A stretch of DNA of 64,000 nucleotides from Cinclus cinclus (lineage: Eukaryota > Chordata > Aves > Passeriformes > Cinclidae). Positions within the stretch are counted from its first letter, which is position 1; each line of letters starts with the position of its first letter. The translations under genes and the position numbers were made by a program. Below the pieces are notes generated by a model. That model searched no databases, was not told the origin of the DNA, and saw nothing but the letters and a program-made list of their open reading frames with translations. The stretch lies in NCBI RefSeq assembly GCF_963662255.1, contig NW_026912192.1, forward strand, positions 930,001 through 994,000. Reading direction: 5' to 3'. Below are positions 46,887-59,297 of this stretch, in pieces.

Positions 46887-48265
46887 CTTAATGTGTAGCC
46901 GCAGTTGTTCTAGGCGAGATTGTAGCCGAGAAGCTTTCCGTCTCCATTCACGAGACAAGAAAAGCAGAACGCAATGGTCTAGAGGGTTGAGAAGAAAAGT
47001 GCTCGTAGCGAGCTCGTTGCGGCAGAAGCGAAAGCCAGGAGCAGCGTGCTCGCTGCGAGAAGTAGACGGCGCTTCGCCTCCTTGGGAAGGAAATGGCGTC
47101 TGGGCACGAACGGCAGCCAGCGAAGCTTCAGAACAGCAGGCTGTTCTGCTCAGCGTACGAGCCTGAAGTGAGTGGCAAGGGCTAAGGGGACAGTTCCAAG
47201 GCATCTAGCTTTCCTGCTAGCAATGCCATTTCTACCCTGCTGTGGAAAACATTGTCCTTTGCCCTTCTGCTCCGAGAGGCAGAGAGCACCTCGGCAGACG
47301 CAGTGCAGAGGGAAAGGACACAGTATCCGAGGGAGCGTGGCGCTGCTTAGGCGGGCAAAGCAGAAAGGTGCCGCCCGGCACTGGCTTTGACTCCCTGAGC
47401 TTCCTTGCTAGGACAGCAGCTGCCGAAAGCTGGCAACTAGGCTGCCAGAGTGCAGAATGTCGGCGGTCTGGCACGCCTGCTTGCCGAAAGCCAGTTTCAG
47501 CGAGACAGCGTGCTAGGCTCTGTTTCACAGCACCCTGGAGAACACGCACTTGAAGAATGCCCTCTCTGCTCCGCAAAAGCTCTGCCACAGTGAAGGTGGA
47601 AGAAGCAGCCTGTGGCCACGGGCAGAGCTGGTCAACAGCTGCGCCTAACTTTGCCAAGCTGCGAGAGCATTCTCAGCCGAGTTCTGCTTTGACAGAGCTA
47701 TTGCTGAACTTTTGCAGTCCCGGAGGCTGCTGAAACCAAGGCTGTGTTCTGCCTCTTCATTCTTGCCTTCCTGTGCTCCAGCGAGAAGTGAAGCTCTGGC
47801 ACGACATTCAGCTTTGCCGCCTCTCTGCACGGAAAGCACTAGACAGAACTAGTGTGCTTCCTGCATGCTCTCTCCTCGCTTTTATGGTCACTGCTCTGCT
47901 TTTTGCTTGGCAGCGTTCAAAGGGTCCACGGCATACCTCTTGCACAGCGAGAGGTGGCCGGCGAGGAATACTTGCTGGCTTAAGTCGTTCCATGCTCAAG
48001 GCATTCATCAGAGCAGCACAATGCGGGAAAAGAGGGGGGAACATTGCAGGACAAATTTCTATGCTGGAACATGATTGTCTGCGAGACAGCTCTCCGCAGC
48101 GCTAGTATTTGGCCAGGCTGAAATCAGCGCCACGGGAAGCCAATCTGACAAGCGGAGTGCAACGAGCGCGGCGATACGGGGCCACTTGGCAGGTGGCCGA
48201 AGAAAGACGGCTGCCCCGCGAATGTGGTGCCAGAAGGCAAGTTTCAGCAGGGCGTTCCGGGCGAG
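46887..48265 (+). repeat. Satellite copy 35 (type Q)
   Basis: Barcode G/C, CACC, T/G/A/C, A, T, C. Confidence 0.95.
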
Positions 48266-49644
48266 CTTAATGTGTAGCCGCAGTTGTTCTAGGCGAGATT
48301 GTAGCCGAGAAGCTTTCCGTCTCCATTCACGAGACAAGAAAAGCAGAACGCAATGGTCTAGAGGGTTGAGAAGAAAAGTGCTCGTAGCGAGCTCGTTGCG
48401 GCAGAAGCGAAAGCCAGGAGCAGCGTGCTCGCTGCGAGAAGTAGACGGCGCTTCGCCTCCTTGGGAAGGAAATCGCGTCTGGGCACGAACGGCAGCCAGC
48501 GAAGCTTCAGAACAGCAGGCTGTTCTGCTCAGCGTACGAGCCTGAAGTGAGTGGCAAGGGCTAAGGGGACAGTTCCAAGGCATCTAGCTTTCCTGCTAGC
48601 AATGCCATTTCTACCCTGCTGTGGAAAACATTGTCCTTTGCCCTTCTGCTCCGAGAGGCAGAGAGCACCTCGGCAGACGCAGTGCAGAGGGAAAGGACAC
48701 AGTATCCGAGGGAGCGTGGCGCTGCTTAGGCGGGCAAAGCAGAAAGGTGCCGCCCGGCACTGGCTTTGACTCCCTGAGCTTCCTTGCTAGGACAGCAGCT
48801 GCCGAAAGCTGGCAACTAGGCTGCCAGAGTGCAGAATGTCGGCGGTCTGGCACGCCTGCTTGCCGAAAGCCAGGATCAGCGAGACAGCGTGCTAGGCTCT
48901 GTTTCACAGCACCCTGGAGAACACGCACTTGAAGAATGCCCTCTCTGCTCCGCAAAAGCTCTGCCACAGTGAAGGTGGAAGAAGCAGCCTGTGGCCACGG
49001 GCAGAGCTGGTCAACAGCTGCGCCTAACTTTGCCAAGCTGCGAGAGCATTCTCAGCCGAGTTCTGCTTTGACAGAGCTATTGCTGAACTTTTGCAGTCCC
49101 GGAGGCTGCTGAAACCAAGGCTGTGTTCTGCCTCTTCATTCTTGCCTTCCTGTGCTCCAGCGAGAAGTGAAGCTCTGGCACGACATTCAGCTTTGCCGCC
49201 TCTCTGCACGGAAAGCACTAGACAGAACTAGTGTGCTTCCTGCATGCTCTCTCCTCGCTTTTATGGTCACTGCTCTGCTTTTTGCTTGGCAGCGTTCAAA
49301 GGGTCCACGGCATACCTCTTGCACAGCGAGAGGTGGCCGGCGAGGAATACTTGCTGGCTTAAGTCGTTCCATGCTCAAGGCATTCATCAGAGCAGCACAA
49401 TGCGGGAAAAGAGGGGGGAACATTGCAGGACAAATTTCTATGCTGGAACATGATTGTCTGCGAGACAGCTCTCCGCAGCGCTAGTATTTGGCCAGGCTGA
49501 AATCAGCGCCACGGGAAGCCAATCTGACAAGCGGAGTGCAACGAGCGCGGCGATACGGGGCCACTTGGCAGGTGGCCGAAGAAAGACGGCTGCCCCGCGA
49601 ATGTGGTGCCAGAAGGCAAGTTTCAGCAGGGCGTTCCGGGCGAG
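48266..49644 (+). repeat. Satellite copy 36 (Q with 209C, 609G, 610A)
   Basis: Barcode C/C, CACC, T/G/A/C, A, T, C, plus adjacent changes 609G and 610A (window 48874-48875). 610A is shared with copies 18 and 42; 609G is private. Confidence 0.95.
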
Positions 49645-51023
49645 CTTAATGTGTAGCCGCAGTTGTTCTAGGCGAGATTGTAGCCGAGAAGCTTTCCGTC
49701 TCCATTCACGAGACAAGAAAAGCAGAACGCAATGGTCTAGAGGGTTGAGAAGAAAAGTGCTCGTAGCGAGCTCGTTGCGGCAGAAGCGAAAGCCAGGAGC
49801 AGCGTGCTCGCTGCGAGAAGTAGACGGCGCTTCGCCTCCTTGGGAAGGAAATGGCGTCTGGGCACGAACGGCAGCCAGCGAAGCTTCAGAACAGCAGGCT
49901 GTTCTGCTCAGCGTACGAGCCTGAAGTGAGTGGCAAGGGCTAAGGGGACAGTTCCAAGGCATCTAGCTTTCCTGCTAGCAATGCCATTTCTACCCTGCTG
50001 TGGAAAACATTGTCCTTTGCCCTTCTGCTCCGAGAGGCAGAGAGCACCTCGGCAGACGCAGTGCAGAGGGAAAGGACACAGTATCCGAGGGAGCGTGGCG
50101 CTGCTTAGGCGGGCAAAGCAGAAAGGTGCCGCCCGGCACTGGCTTTGACTCCCTGAGCTTCCTTGCTAGGACAGCAGCTGCCGAAAGCTGGCAACTAGGC
50201 TGCCAGAGTGCAGAATGTCGGCGGTCTGGCACGCCTGCTTGCCGAAAGCCAGTTTCAGCGAGACAGCGTGCTAGGCTCTGTTTCACAGCACCCTGGAGAA
50301 CACGCACTTGAAGAATGCCCTCTCTGCTCCGCAAAAGCTCTGCCACAGTGAAGGTGGAAGAAGCAGCCTGTGGCCACGGGCAGAGCTGGTCAACAGCTGC
50401 GCCTAACTTTGCCAAGCTGCGAGAGCATTCTCAGCCGAGTTCTGCTTTGACAGAGCTATTGCTGAACTTTTGCAGTCCCGGAGGCTGCTGAAACCAAGGC
50501 TGTGTTCTGCCTCTTCATTCTTGCCTTCCTGTTCTCCAGCGAGAAGTGAAGCTCTGGCACGTCATTCAGCTTTGCCGCCTCTCTGCACGGAAAGCACTAG
50601 ACAGAACTAGTGTGCTTCGTGCATGCTCTCTCCTCGCTTTTATGGTCACTGCTCTGCTTTTTGCTTGGCAGCGTTCAAAGGGTCCACGGCATACCTCTTG
50701 CACAGCGAGAGGTGGCCGGCGAGGAATACTTGCTGGCTTAAGTCGTTCCATGCTCAAGGCATTCATCAGAGCAGCACAATGCGGGAAAAGAGGGGGGAAC
50801 ATTGCAGGACAAATTTCTATGCTGGAACATGATTGTCTGCGAGACAGCTCTCCGCAGCGCTAGTATTTGGCCAGGCTGAAATCAGCGCCACGGGAAGCCA
50901 ATCTGACAAGCGGAGTGCAACGAGCGCGGCGATACGGGGCCACTTGGCAGGTGGCCGAAGAAAGACGGCTGCCCCGCGAATGTGGTGCCAGAAGGCAAGT
51001 TTCAGCAGGGCGTTCCGGGCGAG
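49645..51023 (+). repeat. Satellite copy 37
   Basis: Barcode G/C, CACC, T/T/T/G, A, T, C. The combination 832T, 889T, 918T is shared only with copy 43. Confidence 0.95.
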
Positions 51024-52402
51024 CTTAATGTGTAGCCGCAGTTGTTCTAGGCGAGATTGTAGCCGAGAAGCTTTCCGTCTCCATTCACGAGACAAGAAAA
51101 GCAGAACGCAATGGTCTAGAGGGTTGAGAAGAAAAGTGCTCGTAGCGAGCTCGTTGCGGCAGAAGCGAAAGCCAGGAGCAGCGTGCTCGCTGCGAGAAGT
51201 AGACGGCGCTTCGCCTCCTTGGGAAGGAAATCGCGTCTGGGCACGAACGGCAGCCAGCGAAGCTTCAGAACAGCAGGCTGTTCTGCTCAGCGTACGAGCC
51301 TGAAGTGAGTGGCAAGGGCTAAGGGGACAGTTCCAAGGCATCTAGCTTTCCTGCTAGCAATGCCATTTCTACCCTGCTGTGGAAAACATTGTCCTTTGCC
51401 CTTCTGCTCCGAGAGGCAGAGAGCACCTCGGCAGACGCAGTGCAGAGGGAAAGGACACAGTATCCGAGGGAGCGTGGCGCTGCTTAGGCGGGCAAAGCAG
51501 AAAGGTGCCGCCCGGCACTGGCTTTGACTCCCTGAGCTTCCTTGCTAGGACAGCAGCTGCCGAAAGCTGGCAACTAGGCTGCCAGAGTGCAGAATGTCGG
51601 CGGTCTGGCACGCCTGCTTGCCGAAAGCCAGTTTCAGCGAGACAGCGTGCTAGGCTCTGTTTCACAGCACCCTGGAGAACACGCACTTGAAGAATGCCCT
51701 CTCTGCTCCGCAAAAGCTCTGCCACAGTGAAGGTGGAAGAAGCAGCCTGTGGCCACGGGCAGAGCTGGTCAACAGCTGCGCCTAACTTTGCCAAGCTGCG
51801 AGAGCATTCTCAGCCGAGTTCTGCTTTGACAGAGCTATTGCTGAACTTTTGCAGTCCCGGAGGCTGCTGAAACCAAGGCTGTGTTCTGCCTCTTCATTCT
51901 TGCCTTCCTGTGCTCCAGCGAGAAGTGAAGCTCTGGCACGACATTCAGCTTTGCCGCCTCTCTGCACGGAAAGCACTAGACAGAACTAGTGTGCTTCCTG
52001 CATGCTCTCTCCTCGCTTTTATGGTCACTGCTCTGCTTTTTGCTTGGCAGCGTTCAAAGGGTCCACGGCATACCTCTTGCACAGCGAGAGGTGGCCGGCG
52101 TGGAATACTTGCTGGCTTAAGTCGTTCCATGCTCAAGGCATTCATCAGAGCAGCACAATGCGGGAAAAGAGGGGGGAACATTGCAGGACAAATTTCTATG
52201 CTGGAACATGATTGTCTGCGAGACAGCTCTCCGCAGCGCTAGTATTTGGCCAGGCTGAAATCAGCGCCACGGGAAGCCAATCTGACAAGCGGAGTGCAAC
52301 GAGCGCGGCGATACGGGGCCACTTGGCAGGTGGCCGAAGAAAGACGGCTGCCCCGCGAATGTGGTGCCAGAAGGCAAGTTTCAGCAGGGCGTTCCGGGCG
52401 AG
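51024..52402 (+). repeat. Satellite copy 38 (type S)
   Basis: Barcode C/C, CACC, T/G/A/C, T, T, C. Confidence 0.95.
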
Positions 52403-53781
52403 CTTAATGTGTAGCCGCAGTTGTTCTAGGCGAGATTGTAGCCGAGAAGCTTTCCGTCTCCATTCACGAGACAAGAAAAGCAGAACGCAATGGTCTAGAG
52501 GGTTGAGAAGAAAAGTGCTCGTAGCGAGCTCGTTGCGGCAGAAGCGAAAGCCAGGAGCAGCGTGCTCGCTGCGAGAAGTAGACGGCGCTTCGCCTCCTTG
52601 GGAAGGAAATGGCGTCTGGGCATGAACGGCAGCCAGCGAAGCTTCAGAACAGCAGGCTGTTCTGCTCAGCGTACGAGCCTGAAGTGAGTGGCAAGGGCTA
52701 AGGGGACAGTTCCAAGGCATCTAGCTTTCCTGCTAGCAATGCCATTTCTACCCTGCTGTGGAAAACATTGTCCTTTGCCCTTCTGCTCCGAGAGGCAGAG
52801 AGCACCTCGGCAGACGCAGTGCAGAGGGAAAGGACACAGTATCCGAGGGAGCGTGGCGCTGCTTAGGCGGGCAAAGCAGAAAGGTGCCGCCCGGCACTGG
52901 CTTTGACTCCCTGAGCTTCCTTGCTAGGACAGCAGCTGCCGAAAGCTGGCAACTAGGCTGCCAGAGTGCAGAATGTCGGCGGTCTGGCACGCCTGCTTGC
53001 CGAAAGCCAGTTTCAGCGAGACAGCGTGCTAGGCTCTGTTTCACAGCACCCTGGAGAACACGCACTTGAAGAATGCCCTCTCTGCTCCGCAAAAGCTCTG
53101 CCACAGTGAAGGTGGAAGAAGCAGCCTGTGGCCACGGGCAGAGCTGGTCAACAGCTGCGCCTAACTTTGCCAAGCTGCGAGAGCATTCTCAGCCGAGTTC
53201 TGCTTTGACAGAGCTATTGCTGAACTTTTGCAGCCCCGGAGGCTGCTGAAACCAAGGCTGTGTTCTGCCTCTTCATTCTTGCCTTCCTGTTCTCCAGCGA
53301 GAAGTGAAGCTCTGGCACGGCATTCAGCTTTGCCGCCTCTCTGCACGGAAAGCACTAGACAGAACTAGTGTGCTTCGTGCATGCTCTCTCCTCGCTTTTA
53401 TGGTCACTGCTCTGCTTTTTGCTTGGCAGCGTTCAAAGGGTCCACGGCATACCTCTTGCACAGCGAGAGGTGGCCGGCGAGGAATACTTGCTGGCTTAAG
53501 TCGTTCCATGCTCAAGGCATTCATCAGAGCAGCACAATGCGGGAAAAGAGGGGGGAACATTGCAGGACAAATTTCTATGCTGGAACATGATTGTCTGCGA
53601 GACAGCTCTCCGCAGCGCTAGTATTTGGCCAGGCTGAAATCAGCGCCACGGGAAGCCAATCTGACAAGCGGAGTGCAACGAGCGCGGCGATACGGGGCCA
53701 CTTGGCAGGTGGCCGAAGAAAGACGGCTGCCCCGCGAATGTGGTGCCAGAAGGCAAGTTTCAGCAGGGCGTTCCGGGCGAG
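52403..53781 (+). repeat. Satellite copy 39 (type R)
   Basis: Barcode G/T, CACC, C/T/G/G, A, T, C. Confidence 0.95.
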
Positions 53782-55160
53782 CTTAATGTGTAGCCGCAGT
53801 TGTTCTAGGCGAGATTGTAGCCGAGAAGCTTTCCGTCTCCATTCACGAGACAAGAAAAGCAGAACGCAATGGTCTAGAGGGTTGAGAAGAAAAGTGCTCG
53901 TAGCGAGCTCGTTGCGGCAGAAGCGAAAGCCAGGAGCAGCGTGCTCGCTGCGAGAAGTAGACGGCGCTTCGCCTCCTTGGGAAGGAAATCGCGTCTGGGC
54001 ACGAACGGCAGCCAGCGAAGCTTCAGAACAGCAGGCTGTTCTGCTCAGCGTACGAGCCTGAAGTGAGTGGCAAGGGCTAAGGGGACAGTTCCAAGGCATC
54101 TAGCTTTCCTGCTAGCAATGCCATTTCTACCCTGCTGTGGAAAACATTGTCCTTTGCCCTTCTGCTCCGAGAGGCAGAGAGCACCTCGGCAGACGCAGTG
54201 CAGAGGGAAAGGACACAGTATCCGAGGGAGCGTGGCGCTGCTTAGGCGGGCAAAGCAGAAAGGTGCCGCCCGGCACTGGCTTTGACTCCCTGAGCTTCCT
54301 TGCTAGGACAGCAGCTGCCGAAAGCTGGCAACTAGGCTGCCAGAGTGCAGAATGTCGGCGGTCTGGCACGCCTGCTTGCCGAAAGCCAGTTTCAGCGAGA
54401 CAGCGTGCTAGGCTCTGTTTCACAGCACCCTGGAGAACACGCACTTGAAGAATGCCCTCTCTGCTCCGCAAAAGCTCTGCCACAGTGAAGGTGGAAGAAG
54501 CAGCCTGTGGCCACGGGCAGAGCTGGTCAACAGCTGCGCCTAACTTTGCCAAGCTGCGAGAGCATTCTCAGCCGAGTTCTGCTTTGACAGAGCTATTGCT
54601 GAACTTTTGCAGCCCCGGAGGCTGCTGAAACCAAGGCTGTGTTCTGCCTCTTCATTCTTGCCTTCCTGTGCTCCAGCGAGAAGTGAAGCTCTGGCACGAC
54701 ATTCAGCTTTGCCGCCTCTCTGCACGGAAAGCACTAGACAGAACTAGTGTGCTTCCTGCATGCTCTCTCCTCGCTTTTATGGTCACTGCTCTGCTTTTTG
54801 CTTGGCAGCGTTCAAAGGGTCCACGGCATACCTCTTGCACAGCGAGAGGTGGCCGGCGTGGAATACTTGCTGGCTTAAGTCGTTCCATGCTCAAGGCATT
54901 CATCAGAGCAGCACAATGCGGGAAAAGAGGGGGGAACATTGCAGGACAAATTTCTATGCTGGAACATGATTGTCTGCGAGACAGCTCTCCGCAGCGCTAG
55001 TATTTGGCCAGGCTGAAATCAGCGCCACGGGAAGCCAATCTGACAAGCGGAGTGCAACGAGCGCGGCGATACGGGGCCACTTGGCAGGTGGCCGAAGAAA
55101 GACGGCTGCCCCGCGAATGTGGTGCCAGAAGGCAAGTTTCAGCAGGGCGTTCCGGGCGAG
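53782..55160 (+). repeat. Satellite copy 40 (type S, 832C)
   Basis: Barcode C/C, CACC, C/G/A/C, T, T, C. An S copy with the 832C of its R neighbours. Confidence 0.95.
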
Positions 55161-56539
55161 CTTAATGTGTAGCCGCAGTTGTTCTAGGCGAGATTGTAGC
55201 CGAGAAGCTTTCCGTCTCCATTCACGAGACAAGAAAAGCAGAACGCAATGGTCTAGAGGGTTGAGAAGAAAAGTGCTCGTAGCGAGCTCGTTGCGGCAGA
55301 AGCGAAAGCCAGGAGCAGCGTGCTCGCTGCGAGAAGTAGACGGCGCTTCGCCTCCTTGGGAAGGAAATGGCGTCTGGGCATGAACGGCAGCCAGCGAAGC
55401 TTCAGAACAGCAGGCTGTTCTGCTCAGCGTACGAGCCTGAAGTGAGTGGCAAGGGCTAAGGGGACAGTTCCAAGGCATCTAGCTTTCCTGCTAGCAATGC
55501 CATTTCTACCCTGCTGTGGAAAACATTGTCCTTTGCCCTTCTGCTCCGAGAGGCAGAGAGCACCTCGGCAGACGCAGTGCAGAGGGAAAGGACACAGTAT
55601 CCGAGGGAGCGTGGCGCTGCTTAGGCGGGCAAAGCAGAAAGGTGCCGCCCGGCACTGGCTTTGACTCCCTGAGCTTCCTTGCTAGGACAGCAGCTGCCGA
55701 AAGCTGGCAACTAGGCTGCCAGAGTGCAGAATGTCGGCGGTCTGGCACGCCTGCTTGCCGAAAGCCAGTTTCAGCGAGACAGCGTGCTAGGCTCTGTTTC
55801 ACAGCACCCTGGAGAACACGCACTTGAAGAATGCCCTCTCTGCTCCGCAAAAGCTCTGCCACAGTGAAGGTGGAAGAAGCAGCCTGTGGCCACGGGCAGA
55901 GCTGGTCAACAGCTGCGCCTAACTTTGCCAAGCTGCGAGAGCATTCTCAGCCGAGTTCTGCTTTGACAGAGCTATTGCTGAACTTTTGCAGCCCCGGAGG
56001 CTGCTGAAACCAAGGCTGTGTTCTGCCTCTTCATTCTTGCCTTCCTGTTCTCCAGCGAGAAGTGAAGCTCTGGCACGGCATTCAGCTTTGCCGCCTCTCT
56101 GCACGGAAAGCACTAGACAGAACTAGTGTGCTTCGTGCATGCTCTCTCCTCGCTTTTATGGTCACTGCTCTGCTTTTTGCTTGGCAGCGTTCAAAGGGTC
56201 CACGGCATACCTCTTGCACAGCGAGAGGTGGCCGGCGAGGAATACTTGCTGGCTTAAGTCGTTCCATGCTCAAGGCATTCATCAGAGCAGCACAATGCGG
56301 GAAAAGAGGGGGGAACATTGCAGGACAAATTTCTATGCTGGAACATGATTGTCTGCGAGACAGCTCTCCGCAGCGCTAGTATTTGGCCAGGCTGAAATCA
56401 GCGCCACGGGAAGCCAATCTGACAAGCGGAGTGCAACGAGCGCGGCGATACGGGGCCACTTGGCAGGTGGCCGAAGAAAGACGGCTGCCCCGCGAATGTG
56501 GTGCCAGAAGGCAAGTTTCAGCAGGGCGTTCCGGGCGAG
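55161..56539 (+). repeat. Satellite copy 41 (type R)
   Basis: Barcode G/T, CACC, C/T/G/G, A, T, C. Last copy with 221T. Confidence 0.95.
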
Positions 56540-57918
56540 CTTAATGTGTAGCCGCAGTTGTTCTAGGCGAGATTGTAGCCGAGAAGCTTTCCGTCTCCAT
56601 TCACGAGACAAGAAAAGCAGAACGCAATGGTCTAGAGGGTTGAGAAGAAAAGTGCTCGTAGCGAGCTCGTTGCGGCAGAAGCGAAAGCCAGGAGCAGCGT
56701 GCTCGCTGCGAGAAGTAGACGGCACTTCGCCTCCTTGGGAAGGAAATGGCGTCTGGGCACGAACGGCAGCCAGCGAAGCTTCAGAACAGCAGGCTGTTCT
56801 GCTCAGCGTACGAGCCTGAAGTGAGTGGCAAGGGCTAAGGGGACAGTTCCAAGGCATCTAGCTTTCCTGCTAGCAATGCCATTTCTACCCTGCTGTGGAA
56901 AACATTGTCCTTTGCCCTTCTGCTCCGAGAGGCAGAGAGCACCTCGGCAGACGCAGTGCAGAGGGAAAGGACACAGTATCCGAGGGAGCGTGGCGCTGCT
57001 TAGGCGGGCAAAGCAGAAAGGTGCCGCCCGGCACTGGCTTTGACTCCCTGAGCTTCCTTGCTAGGACAGCAGCTGCCGAAAGCTGGCAACTAGGCTGCCA
57101 GAGTGCAGAATGTCGGCGGTCTGGCACGCCTGCTTGCCGAAAGCCAGTATCAGCGAGACAGCGTGCTAGGCTCTGTTTCACAGCACCCTGGAGAACACGC
57201 ACTTGAAGAATGCCCTCTCTGCTCCGCAAAAGCTCTGCCACAGTGAAGGTGGAAGAAGCAGCCTGTGGCCACGGGCAGAGCTGGTCAACAGCTGCGCCTA
57301 ACTTTGCCAAGCTGCGAGAGCATTCTCAGCCGAGTTCTGCTTTGACAGAGCTATTGCTGAACTTTTGCAGTCCCGGAGGCTGCTGAAACCAAGGCTGTGT
57401 TCTGCCTCTTCATTCTTGCCTTCCTGTGCTCCAGCGAGAAGTGAAGCTCTGGCACGACATTCAGCTTTGCCGCCTCTCTGCACGGAAAGCACTAGACAGA
57501 ACTAGTGTGCTTCCTGCATGCTCTCTCCTCGCTTTTATGGTCACTGCTCTGCTTTTTGCTTGGCAGCGTTCAAAGGGTCCACGGCATACCTCTTGCACAG
57601 CGAGAGGTGGCCGGCGAGGAATACTTGCTGGCTTAAGTCGTTCCATGCTCAAGGCATTCATCAGAGCAGCACAATGCGGGAAAAGAGGGGGGAACATTGC
57701 AGGACAAATTTCTATGCTGGAACATGATTGTCTGCGAGACAGCTCTCCGCAGCGCTAGTATTTGGCCAGGCTGAAATCAGCGCCACGGGAAGCCAATCTG
57801 ACAAGCGGAGTGCAACGAGCGCGGCGATACGGGGCCACTTGGCAGGTGGCCGAAGAAAGACGGCTGCCCCGCGAATGTGGTGCCAGAAGGCAAGTTTCAG
57901 CAGGGCGTTCCGGGCGAG
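56540..57918 (+). repeat. Satellite copy 42 (Q with 185A, 610A)
   Basis: Barcode G/C, CACC, T/G/A/C, A, T, C, plus private 185A (window 56724) and 610A (window 57149). Confidence 0.95.
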
Positions 57919-59297
57919 CTTAATGTGTAGCCGCAGTTGTTCTAGGCGAGATTGTAGCCGAGAAGCTTTCCGTCTCCATTCACGAGACAAGAAAAGCAGA
58001 ACGCAATGGTCTAGAGGGTTGAGAAGAAAAGTGCTCGTAGCGAGCTCGTTGCGGCAGAAGCGAAAGCCAGGAGCAGCGTGCTCGCTGCGAGAAGTAGACG
58101 GCGCTTCGCCTCCTTGGGAAGGAAATGGCGTCTGGGCACGAACGGCAGCCAGCGAAGCTTCAGAACAGCAGGCTGTTCTGCTCAGCGTACGAGCCTGAAG
58201 TGAGTGGCAAGGGCTAAGGGGACAGTTCCAAGGCATCTAGCTTTCCTGCTAGCAATGCCATTTCTACCCTGCTGTGGAAAACATTGTCCTTTGCCCTTCT
58301 GCTCCGAGAGGCAGAGAGCACCTCGGCAGACGCAGTGCAGAGGGAAAGGACACAGTATCCGAGGGAGCGTGGCGCTGCTTAGGCGGGCAAAGCAGAAAGG
58401 TGCCGCCCGGCACTGGCTTTGACTCCCTGAGCTTCCTTGCTAGGACAGCAGCTGCCGAAAGCTGGCAACTAGGCTGCCAGAGTGCAGAATGTCGGCGGTC
58501 TGGCACGCCTGCTTGCCGAAAGCCAGTTTCAGCGAGACAGCGTGCTAGGCTCTGTTTCACAGCACCCTGGAGAACACGCACTTGAAGAATGCCCTCTCTG
58601 CTCCGCAAAAGCTCTGCCACAGTGAAGGTGGAAGAAGCAGCCTGTGGCCACGGGCAGAGCTGGTCAACAGCTGCGCCTAACTTTGCCAAGCTGCGAGAGC
58701 ATTCTCAGCCGAGTTCTGCTTTGACAGAGCTATTGCTGAACTTTTGCAGTCCCGGAGGCTGCTGAAACCAAGGCTGTGTTCTGCCTCTTCATTCTTGCCT
58801 TCCTGTTCTCCAGCGAGAAGTGAAGCTCTGGCACGTCATTCAGCTTTGCCGCCTCTCTGCACGGAAAGCACTAGACAGAACTAGTGTGCTTCGTGCATGC
58901 TCTCTCCTCGCTTTTATGGTCACTGCTCTGCTTTTTGCTTGGCAGCGTTCAAAGGGTCCACGGCATACCTCTTGCACAGCGAGAGGTGGCCGGCGAGGAA
59001 TACTTGCTGGCTTAAGTCGTTCCATGCTCAAGGCATTCATCAGAGCAGCACAATGCGGGAAAAGAGGGGGGAACATTGCAGGACAAATTTCTATGCTGGA
59101 ACATGATTGTCTGCGAGACAGCTCTCCGCAGCGCTAGTATTTGGCCAGGCTGAAATCAGCGCCACGGGAAGCCAATCTGACAAGCGGAGTGCAACGAGCG
59201 CGGCGATACGGGGCCACTTGGCAGGTGGCCGAAGAAAGACGGCTGCCCCGCGAATGTGGTGCCAGAAGGCAAGTTTCAGCAGGGCGTTCCGGGCGAG
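57919..59297 (+). repeat. Satellite copy 43
   Basis: Barcode G/C, CACC, T/T/T/G, A, T, C. I found no difference from copy 37. Confidence 0.95.
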
